Positions 1-5,564 of a stretch of 8,813 bases of DNA are shown in pieces. This DNA comes from Clostridiales bacterium UBA8960. Its GTDB lineage: Bacteria; Bacillota; Clostridia; Peptostreptococcales; Acidaminobacteraceae. How positions within the stretch are numbered: the first letter of the stretch is position 1; each line of letters opens with the position of its first letter. The stretch lies in NCBI GenBank assembly GCA_003482695.1, contig DMYC01000308.1:1-8813 (forward strand), in the 5' to 3' direction. Below the pieces are notes generated by a model. It ran no database searches, was not told where the DNA came from, and saw nothing but the letters and a program-made list of their open reading frames with translations. Made by a program: the position numbers and the translations under genes.

Positions 1-495
1 GTTAGCCAGGATGCTGTTTGAAGATTTATTCACATGAGCTGGAACGAGAGCGCCTTTAAATGTTTCTACTAAAGCGACCAACTCTTCAATGCTTATATTG
101 ATAGACATAATCAGCGCGTCCTCTACTTCTCCTATTAATGCATCGTTCTCATCCAAAATAGATTGATTTCCAAAAATTTTGATGTTGTTTTTAATTTTTG
201 CCTTTTTAGGCATTAAGGACGCATCAAATGCTTCCAACAAATCAACCGTTGGAAAATAGCAAAGCATATGGACTTCTTCCTTGGTCTGAACTTCCATTCC
301 TGGAATTGCAAGTATGCCAAGCTTTGATGCAAGTGCATCAATGGCTCTGGAGTGATGACACGCATTATGGTCTGTTACCGCAATAATATCCAATCCTTTG
401 ATAAAAGCCATGTTCACGATATTGTTAGGCGTCATATCGTCCCCACCGCATGGAGATAGGCAGGAATGAATATGCAAATCGTAATAATATTTCAC
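1..495 (-). CDS. PHP-domain phosphoesterase, 3' end missing
   Basis: The visible part is 165 codons with no stop before the window edge, so the C-terminus is missing. The reading frame starts at a GTG whose G is the last base of the upstream gene's TAG stop, a one-base overlap typical of translational coupling. No good Shine-Dalgarno is visible. The N-terminus has the PHP metal-binding signature: DLHIHS (His8, His10), TDHN (Asp42, His43), GMEV (Glu68), His76 and PAHV (His154). PHP proteins of this TrpH-like class are metal-dependent phosphoesterases acting on nucleotides or other small phosphates. The substrate cannot be read from the sequence. It is the last visible gene of the HydS-like cluster, so a role in turning over a signal made or sensed there is an inference. 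The family call is firm and the function open. Confidence 0.85.
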   Translation of the reverse strand, partial: MKYYYDLHIHSCLSPCGGDDMTPNNIVNMAFIKGLDIIAVTDHNACHHSRAIDALASKLGILAIPGMEVQTKEEVHMLCYFPTVDLLEAFDASLMPKKAKIKNNIKIFGNQSILDENDALIGEVEDALIMSINISIEELVALVETFKGALVPAHVNKSSNSILAN

Positions 496-827
496 TACTT
501 TATGCCCGCTTCGTAGAGTATTTTAAAGATCTCAAACGTCTCAAGTTGAGTGGATAACATAACGACATCTTGCTCATTTGCTTTTTCAATAATATCCTGG
601 TCCACTTCAATCCCTTCAGGAATTATGATACAAGCAAACTCCAATAATGAAGCAACTGCCAATATGTTATTATGCGTTTGAACCGTTATCCAAGCCGTGT
701 CATGTTTCCCCTTGGCCATGACCCAACTCAACAAGTCGCATGAATAAACATTTGCTATCGTCTTATTTAAGTCTGAACCTGACAAATACTTAAAGCCATG
801 TTTTTCAATCAATTCATTTACTAGCAT
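495..827 (-). CDS. DRTGG-domain protein (second copy)
   Basis: This is a 110-residue protein, a stand-alone DRTGG-type domain with no visible membrane segment or signal peptide. The core resembles the other small protein at 2607-2954: CDLLSWVMA (residues 30-38), then WITVQTHNN (46-54), then a hydrophobic strand and a final helix around ETFEIFKILYEAGI. DRTGG domains occur alone or fused to CBS or phosphotransacetylase-like proteins, and their ligand is not firmly established. The ATG at 827 has AGGTGG seven bases upstream, overlapping the TAA of the HydS-like gene (12-nt gap), and its own stop overlaps the GTG of the PHP gene. The tight packing points to co-translation. I recognise this gene type as a regular neighbour of HydS-like [FeFe]-hydrogenase genes in Clostridia. 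A signal-binding or scaffold role is inferred only. Confidence 0.8.
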   Translation of the reverse strand: MLVNELIEKHGFKYLSGSDLNKTIANVYSCDLLSWVMAKGKHDTAWITVQTHNNILAVASLLEFACIIIPEGIEVDQDIIEKANEQDVVMLSTQLETFEIFKILYEAGIK

Positions 828-839
828 AGTCGTACCACC

Positions 840-2075
840 TTATCTTTTATTTAACAACATACAATCTTCAATTTTAGCATAGCCATTGACAATATCTTCC
901 GCTAAAACTCTACAATTTGGTGCACCGCACGCACCACAGTTTATTCCGGGCAACATCTGCGTATACTCTTCTATCTTTGCCATTTTTTCCAATGCTTTTT
1001 TAAAATCTGTGTCCAGTTTAAATATTGGCATGGGTAAAATCGGTGTGTTCCACTCTAAATTTTCAGGTGTAAGTTCAATGTCGATTACTATTGGCTGATC
1101 CATTCCGTATTTTTTCGTAAGTTTTCTTACGCGATTTTTTCCGATAAACGTATTTTCAACATTGAGTGGACCACCCACGCATCCATTGACACAAGCATAA
1201 CCTTCAAAAAAATCAAGCGAGACCAATTTGCCGAGTTCCATTGATTCGAGTACCTTTATGACCTCATCGATGCCATCGACTGCGATGTAATCTTCAAGTT
1301 CCATTGCATAACTTTGTCCACCGACTCTAGCCCAACCGATGCCTTTGCCCGTCGCTCTTTGCAACTGGTGTTTGGGCTCAACTTTATCGATGATTTTCAT
1401 GATTTTGTAATAGATCTCTTCTGTAGAAACAGCTTCATCTATGTTTGATTTGTCGATACCAATAGGGTCTTTGATGCTTGTCACTTTAGCCGGGCATGGT
1501 GTGATGTAAATGATTCCGATTTCTTCATCTTTATGCCCTTCTTTGATTAACCTTCGCCTAACATGTCGCGCTGCAATTTCCATAGGCGCTTCAAGTTTGA
1601 TGATGTTATCGATAAGCGTTGGATATTTGATCTGAATAAGGCGCGTGATCACTGGGCAATACGTAGAAATGAGCGGTTTATTTAAATTTTCTTTATCAAG
1701 AACAGCGTTTTCATAAACCGATAGCAATTCAGCGGCATGAGCTGTATCATACACTTCATCAAACCCCAGTTCCAGCAACGCGTTGTAGACCCTATTCATG
1801 TCATATTCTTCAGGAAACTGGCCATAAAATGATATCGCTGGAAGTGCGACAGTATATTTGAACGTCTTTAATATTTCCAATGTGCTGACTAATGCCCCTT
1901 TTGCATGATATGGACAGACTCGTAAGCACTCACCACAGTCTATGCACCGATCTTGAATAATCTGTGCCTTACCATTTATGATGCGAATGGCTTGAGTAGG
2001 GCATCTATCCAAACAATGAGTACAGCCATTACAATAATCTTTTTCCAAGACTACTGAATGCCAATAATTTTTCAT
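840..2075 (-). CDS. HydS-type (putative sensory) [FeFe]-hydrogenase homologue
   Basis: This is a 411-residue protein. Two [4Fe-4S] ferredoxin motifs come first (Cys15/18/21/25 and Cys44/47/50/54). The H-cluster domain follows, with four candidate ligands: Cys140 (L1, TYCP), Cys194 (L2, TPCPAK), and Cys295 plus Cys299 (L3, ACVNGC). The C-terminus carries an extra Fe-S motif, C-x2-C-x4-C-x16-C (Cys380/383/388/405). It is shorter than catalytic HydA and lacks the small-subunit tail. At the proton-transfer Cys of TSCCP it has Tyr139, and the two cofactor-lining Met positions are Thr192 and Tyr293. Such departures are known in group C/D sensory hydrogenases. The start is the ATG at 2075, six bases after AGGAGG. 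A TTG at 2099 in the same frame lies upstream of that site and would put it inside the gene. It lies between the RsbW-like gene and a DRTGG gene. Redox or H2 sensing is inferred from family and context. Confidence 0.88.
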   Translation of the reverse strand: MKNYWHSVVLEKDYCNGCTHCLDRCPTQAIRIINGKAQIIQDRCIDCGECLRVCPYHAKGALVSTLEILKTFKYTVALPAISFYGQFPEEYDMNRVYNALLELGFDEVYDTAHAAELLSVYENAVLDKENLNKPLISTYCPVITRLIQIKYPTLIDNIIKLEAPMEIAARHVRRRLIKEGHKDEEIGIIYITPCPAKVTSIKDPIGIDKSNIDEAVSTEEIYYKIMKIIDKVEPKHQLQRATGKGIGWARVGGQSYAMELEDYIAVDGIDEVIKVLESMELGKLVSLDFFEGYACVNGCVGGPLNVENTFIGKNRVRKLTKKYGMDQPIVIDIELTPENLEWNTPILPMPIFKLDTDFKKALEKMAKIEEYTQMLPGINCGACGAPNCRVLAEDIVNGYAKIEDCMLLNKR

Positions 2076-2081
2076 TAATAA

Positions 2082-2087
2082 CCTCCT
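2082..2087 (-). promoter_or_regulatory. Ribosome binding site that fixes the HydS-like start
   Basis: A perfect AGGAGG lies six bases before the ATG at 2075. The frame stays open upstream to a TTG at 2099, but that choice would leave this site internal and the gene without a ribosome binding site, so the ATG is preferred. Confidence 0.85.
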
Positions 2088-2104
2088 GGTTGAGGACAAA
2101 TTGA

Positions 2105-2551
2105 TTAGTAGTTGACAACCATTTTAATATTGGTGCCAATATGAATTTCAGATTCGATGAGAAAATCATCCGATACCTTTTCCATATTTGGCAACCCCAT
2201 ACCTGCACCAAAACCCATTTCTCTAGCAAAAGGAGTCGCAGTTGAAAAGCCTTTTGTCATCGCCAAATCGACATTTTCAATACCTGGACCTGAATCTTCG
2301 ACATATATTTCTATGCAATCCGGTTTTATATACACATCAATTGAGCCACCATGAGAGTGTATTACAAGATTAATTTCAGCCTCATAGGTTGCTATTGCAA
2401 TTCTTCTTAATATACCCGCATCAATCGCGAGTTGTCTTAGTGTATTCTTTATTTTGCTTGAAGCCTCACCAGCACGTGAAAAATCATCGCGCAATACTTC
2501 ATAATGCAACTTCATGGCAACATTTGTATCATTTTTTTCATAGCGTTTCAT
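2105..2551 (-). CDS. RsbW-like ATP-binding protein (GHKL-type anti-sigma/Ser-Thr kinase family)
   Basis: This is a 148-residue soluble protein with a complete GHKL/HATPase fold: an N-box helix with Glu57, Asn61 and His65, a G1 box DSGPGI (residues 86-91), and a G2 box GFGAGMGL (113-120). There is no histidine phospho-acceptor domain, so it is not a full sensor kinase. The size and layout match RsbW/SpoIIAB-like regulators, which bind a sigma factor or phosphorylate an STAS-domain partner. No sigma factor, STAS protein or PP2C phosphatase is present in the window, so the partner is unknown. The gene sits between the first DRTGG gene and the HydS-like gene, a neighbourhood in which this family is repeatedly found. 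It could pass a redox state from the H-cluster protein to gene expression, which is inference. The ATG start at 2551 follows AAAGGGG, about ten bases away, in the loop of a short hairpin. Confidence 0.87.
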   Translation of the reverse strand: MKRYEKNDTNVAMKLHYEVLRDDFSRAGEASSKIKNTLRQLAIDAGILRRIAIATYEAEINLVIHSHGGSIDVYIKPDCIEIYVEDSGPGIENVDLAMTKGFSTATPFAREMGFGAGMGLPNMEKVSDDFLIESEIHIGTNIKMVVNY

Positions 2552-2552
2552 A

Positions 2553-2577
2553 AATCAGAATCCCCTTTAGTCTGATT
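2553..2577 (-). promoter_or_regulatory. Short hairpin presenting the ribosome binding site of the RsbW-like gene
   Basis: The arms AATCAGA and TCTGATT (7 bp, at 2571-2577 and 2553-2559) enclose an 11-nt loop that contains the AAAGGGG ribosome binding site. The ATG follows one base after the hairpin. The inverted repeat is directly visible. An effect on translation is only a possibility, because a 7-bp AT-rich stem is marginal. Confidence 0.4.
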
Positions 2578-2606
2578 TTCTCTGATGGCTGTTGACAGAA
2601 TGAACA

Positions 2607-2954
2607 TCAGATTTTAATGCCGCGTAACCCTTGACCATATAATATGCCTGATATCGTAAAAAGTGACTCTTTCGCCATCATTAACAATATTTTTTTCTCT
2701 TCAGCCAAATCAATGACTTCTTGGCACGGCCTTTTACCTCTAACAAATAATATAGCCCTTAAATCCAACATTTCAGCTGTTCTAATCACTTGTTGATTCG
2801 TCAAACCCGTAATTAATAATGTATCTTCTTCTACATAGGCCAACACATCACTCATAAGGTCAGAACCAAATGCCGTCTTGATCTCCATGTCTATTCCTTG
2901 AGCATAAGCAAGGATTTCAGCTTCTGTTAGATCTCTAATTTGTTTTAAGTGCAT
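2607..2954 (-). CDS. DRTGG-domain protein (first copy)
   Basis: This is a 115-residue single-domain protein ending in TGA. The hallmark stretch is FGSDLMSDVLAY (residues 29-40), followed by the strand TLLITGLTN (45-53), a helix with QQVIRTAEML, the strand AILFVRGKRP and a final helix ending ILYGQGL. It aligns along nearly its whole length with the second DRTGG protein at 495-827, so the two look like paralogues. No catalytic motif is visible. The ATG has a strong AGGAGG five bases upstream. It is the first gene after the promoter in the end of tmk, so it heads the HydS-like cluster. Proteins of this kind accompany hydrogenase genes in many Clostridia, but a biochemical role is not established as far as I know. 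Confidence 0.82.
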   Translation of the reverse strand: MHLKQIRDLTEAEILAYAQGIDMEIKTAFGSDLMSDVLAYVEEDTLLITGLTNQQVIRTAEMLDLRAILFVRGKRPCQEVIDLAEEKKILLMMAKESLFTISGILYGQGLRGIKI

Positions 2955-2976
2955 GATTGCCTCCTAATTATAAACA

Positions 2977-2994
2977 AAGTTAATTATTTAACAA
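2977..2994 (-). promoter_or_regulatory. Rex-like operator upstream of the sensory cluster
   Basis: On the minus strand the site reads TTGTTAA-ATAA-TTAACTT, against the Rex consensus TTGTTAA-N4-TTAACAA: 12 of 14 defined positions match, with only the last two off. It begins 12 bases after the -10 hexamer at 3006-3011, placing it about +5 to +22 from the expected transcription start, where a bound repressor would block initiation. Rex is the NADH/NAD+-sensing repressor of Firmicutes and commonly controls hydrogenase genes. The match is seen; binding is inferred. An overlapping GTTAATT/AATTAAC repeat (2979-2999) extends the symmetry. Confidence 0.65.
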
Positions 2995-3005
2995 TTAACA
3001 CTTAC

Positions 3006-3034
3006 ATTATAACATCTTTAAAGCCGTTGTTCAA
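3006..3034 (-). promoter_or_regulatory. SigA-type promoter inside the 3' end of tmk
   Basis: The -35 is TTGAAC (3034-3029), the spacer is 17 bp, and the -10 is a perfect TATAAT (3011-3006) preceded by TG-T, an extended -10. The -35 and part of the spacer lie within the last codons of tmk. The expected start is near 2999. The promoter would drive the first DRTGG gene and the four genes after it. No terminator is visible after tmk, so read-through from tmk is also likely. Confidence 0.65.
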
Positions 3035-3653
3035 TTTGTTTTATGATTGATTCCACAACGTTTTCAAGGCTTTGATTTGCATCGATCATAGCGATTCTCT
3101 CCGGGTATTTTTTTAAGAGCAAAAGATAACCTTCTCTTACTTTTTGATGAAATACCAACCCTTCCAAATCAAGTTTATTGATTTCTCGGTCAGGATTGCT
3201 CGTAATCCTTTGAAGTCCAAGTGCCGGGTCTACATCAAGATATAGTGTCAAATTCGGCAAAAACCCTTCTGTTGCAAAGAGATTAAAATCATAGACTTCA
3301 TCTACCCCTATCCCTCGTACGTAGCCTTGATAAACTAAAGAAGAATCGACAAATCGATCGAAAACGACGATCTTATTCTGTTTTAGAGCAGGCAATACTT
3401 TTTCTATCAAGTGTTGTCTTCGTGCAGCTGCAAAAAGCATCGCTTCAGTTCGCGCATCCATCTCAGTATATTTTTTTTCAAGTATGATGTCTCTAATTTT
3501 CTCTGATATCCTCACACCGCCTGGTTCGCGCGTAATCATGTAATCACGACCCAATCCTTCAAAGTATGCTGCTATTCTCTCTATAACGGTTGATTTCCCA
3601 GCACCTTCTCCACCTTCAATGGAGATGACAAGCATATGATCCATTTTCTCCAA
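3018..3653 (-). CDS. tmk: Thymidylate kinase (dTMP kinase)
   Basis: The enzyme phosphorylates dTMP to dTDP with ATP in the cytoplasm, an essential step in dTTP synthesis. The 211-residue length is normal. The P-loop is GGEGAGKST (residues 14-22), followed by TREPGG (41-46), the DR motif FDRFVDSS (98-105), YQG (108-110) and an arginine-bearing lid around residues 149-157. The P-loop lacks a basic residue and the lid has one, as in the E. coli-type subclass. The start is probably the TTG at 3653, which has AAGGAG six bases upstream. The in-frame ATGs at 3644 and 3635 are less well spaced. The gene lies between the hnd terminator and the sensory cluster and has no obvious functional link to hydrogen metabolism. 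Its last codons host the promoter of the next cluster. Confidence 0.95.
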   Translation of the reverse strand: MEKMDHMLVISIEGGEGAGKSTVIERIAAYFEGLGRDYMITREPGGVRISEKIRDIILEKKYTEMDARTEAMLFAAARRQHLIEKVLPALKQNKIVVFDRFVDSSLVYQGYVRGIGVDEVYDFNLFATEGFLPNLTLYLDVDPALGLQRITSNPDREINKLDLEGLVFHQKVREGYLLLLKKYPERIAMIDANQSLENVVESIIKQIEQRL

Positions 3654-3659
3654 ACTTAA

Positions 3660-3665
3660 CTCCTT
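3660..3665 (-). promoter_or_regulatory. Ribosome binding site supporting a TTG start for tmk
   Basis: AAGGAG ends six bases before TTG (3653). The next in-frame ATG (3644) would be 15 bases away from it. A second GGAG at 3651-3648 sits only three bases from that ATG, too close for a normal site. Confidence 0.6.
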
Positions 3666-3698
3666 CTAACTTTTCTGACGCGTGATAATGTCTCTTCT

Positions 3699-3727
3699 AT
3701 TGTAAACTATTTTTGCGCCTTTTAAAA
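3699..3727 (-). promoter_or_regulatory. Weak candidate promoter for tmk
   Basis: A TACAAT -10 (3704-3699) lies 17 bp after TTTTAA (3727-3722), which matches the -35 consensus at three of six positions. It directly follows the hnd terminator and precedes tmk by about 45 bases, so a promoter is expected here. The match itself is modest. Confidence 0.3.
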
Positions 3728-3764
3728 CAAAAACCCCTTTGCAAGTTCTCTTGCAAAGGGGTTT
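3728..3764 (-). terminator. Rho-independent terminator of the hnd operon
   Basis: A perfect 15-bp inverted repeat (3731-3745 with 3750-3764), a 4-nt loop and, on the minus strand, a T-rich tail running into TTTTTGTTTT. It lies ten bases after the hndD stop. The arm is AAACCCCTTTGCAAG. The A-rich opposite flank makes it weaker on the other strand, where no gene needs it. Confidence 0.93.
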
Positions 3765-3773
3765 GAATAATTC

Positions 3774-5522
3774 TTACTCTAATGGAAACTTCTCTCTTGA
3801 CACATAATGTGTATGGAGCAAGTCGTGTGCTTTGTGGCTATTTGGCTTGCCGAGATACTCATCATATAATCTTTTGATTTCAGGATTTTGATGAGATTTT
3901 CTGATTTTTAGAGTCTCATCTTCTGAGTAAAGTGCTTTTGCACGTTCAGATCGAATGTCGATTACATTTCTAACGCTTGCCGGTTGAATCGGTTGTCCAC
4001 CGCCGTTTACACAACCACCAGGGCATGCCATAACTTCGATGAAGTGATAGTCTGCTTCGCCTTTTTTGATTTTTTCAAGAAGAATGCCTGCATTTGTTGT
4101 ATTGTGTGCAACAGCAATCTTGATGTCCATGCCAGCAACATTTACAGTTGCTTCCTTAATGCCTTCAAGACCTCTCACAGCAGTGTAATCCACTTGTTCG
4201 ATATCTTGACCAGAAAGTACGTCAGCTACTGTTCTAAGTGCAGCTTCCATAACGCCACCAGTTGCACCGAAGATTACGCCTGCGCCTGTATAGTCGCCCA
4301 TGAATGCATCAAAAGTGCCTTCTTCAAGTTTATCAAACTCAAGTCGCGCTTCTTTAATCATAAGTGCAAGTTCTCTAGTTGTAATAGATGCATCAACATC
4401 TCTATAACCGTTTACTTCCAACTCAGGTCTAACGATTTCAGATTTCTTTGATGTACAAGGCATCACAGAAACGACGATGATATCTTTAGGATTAATGCCA
4501 TGTTTCTCAGCATAATAGCTTTTTGCAAGTGCACCAAACATGTTTTGTGGTGACTTACATGAAGAAAGGTGTGGCAATAATTCAGGATATTGGAACTCGA
4601 TATATCTGACCCAACCTGGTGAACACGATGTAATCATCGGCAATACGCCACCGTTTTGAATTCTTCCAAGAAGCTCAGTGCCCTCTTCCATAATAGTAAC
4701 GTCTGCTGCCCAGTTTGTATCGAAGATCTTGTCAAATCCAAGTCTTCTAAGTGCTGTAGCAAGCTTTCCAGTTACGTTCGTTCCGATTGGGTACCCAAAC
4801 TCTTCGCCTAATGCCGCTCTAACTGCTGGTGCAGATTGAACGATAACGTGCTTTGATTTATCTTCTAAGAAGTTCCATACTTTATCAATTGATGATTTTT
4901 CTGTAAGTGCGCCTACAGGACACACGACCATACATTGACCGCAATAAATACAAGGCACATCTTTCATGCTCATATCGAATGCTGGACCAACTGTCGTTTC
5001 AAAGCCTCTGTTTTGGTCATCAAGAATGCCTATGCCTTGAACATTTTTACATGCGCTTACACAACGACCACAAAGAATACACTTGCTTGAATCTCTTATG
5101 ATCGATGGTGATAGATCGTCGAATGACGGCTCTCTTTTTACGCCTTCAAAACCAATTGATCTAATGCCTAATTCTTCAGAAAGCGATTGAAGTTCACAAT
5201 TCTTGCTTCTAACACAGGTTGTACATTCTCTATTATGGTTTGCAAGTAAAAGCTCAACTGTACTTTTTCTTGCTTTTCTAACTCTATTATTGTTTGTATC
5301 GATGACCATGCCTTCACGTACAGGTAATACACATGACGCTTGAAGCGCTCTTGCGCCTTCTACTTCAACAACACAAACACGGCATGCGCCGACTTCATTG
5401 ATGTCTTTTAAGAAGCACAATGAAGGAATGTCGATACCAACTGATCTAGCAGCTTCCAAGACAGTCAAACTGCTTGGCACATCGTACTCTATACCATTTA
5501 TTGATAAATTCACTTTACTCAC
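3774..5522 (-). CDS. hndD: [FeFe]-hydrogenase catalytic subunit, NAD(P)-linked type
   Basis: This 582-residue subunit carries the H-cluster and makes or oxidises H2 in the cytoplasm. The N-terminus holds a [2Fe-2S] ferredoxin domain (Cys36/47/50/64), a His-Cys3 cluster (His96, Cys100/103/109) and two [4Fe-4S] clusters (Cys148/151/154/158 and Cys191/194/197/201). The H-cluster domain has L1 TSCSPGW (298-304), L2 MPCTSKKSE (354-362) and L3 MACPGGC (498-504, ligands Cys500 and Cys504), and a small-subunit-like tail follows. Ser301 stands where TSCCPxW has its second Cys. The start is GTG, with a GAGGTG site eight bases upstream. It is the last gene of hndABCD, 42 nt after hndC and followed by a strong terminator. 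It could equally be named hydA of a HydABC-type bifurcating enzyme; the tetrameric gene order favours the Hnd name. Confidence 0.95.
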   Translation of the reverse strand: MSKVNLSINGIEYDVPSSLTVLEAARSVGIDIPSLCFLKDINEVGACRVCVVEVEGARALQASCVLPVREGMVIDTNNNRVRKARKSTVELLLANHNRECTTCVRSKNCELQSLSEELGIRSIGFEGVKREPSFDDLSPSIIRDSSKCILCGRCVSACKNVQGIGILDDQNRGFETTVGPAFDMSMKDVPCIYCGQCMVVCPVGALTEKSSIDKVWNFLEDKSKHVIVQSAPAVRAALGEEFGYPIGTNVTGKLATALRRLGFDKIFDTNWAADVTIMEEGTELLGRIQNGGVLPMITSCSPGWVRYIEFQYPELLPHLSSCKSPQNMFGALAKSYYAEKHGINPKDIIVVSVMPCTSKKSEIVRPELEVNGYRDVDASITTRELALMIKEARLEFDKLEEGTFDAFMGDYTGAGVIFGATGGVMEAALRTVADVLSGQDIEQVDYTAVRGLEGIKEATVNVAGMDIKIAVAHNTTNAGILLEKIKKGEADYHFIEVMACPGGCVNGGGQPIQPASVRNVIDIRSERAKALYSEDETLKIRKSHQNPEIKRLYDEYLGKPNSHKAHDLLHTHYVSREKFPLE

Positions 5523-5564
5523 GATAAGTACACCTCTTTCATATAATCTTGATTATCCAACAGC

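Noticed and set aside
2029..2099. Longer start (TTG at 2099) for the HydS-like gene, and an overlapping short frame
   Set aside because: The AGGAGG lies inside the longer version. The ATG at 2075 has ideal spacing.
3984..4451. Open frame of 155 codons on the plus strand with many cysteines
   Set aside because: It is antisense to conserved hndD codons, has no ribosome binding site and resembles no family. The plus strand has no supported gene in this window.
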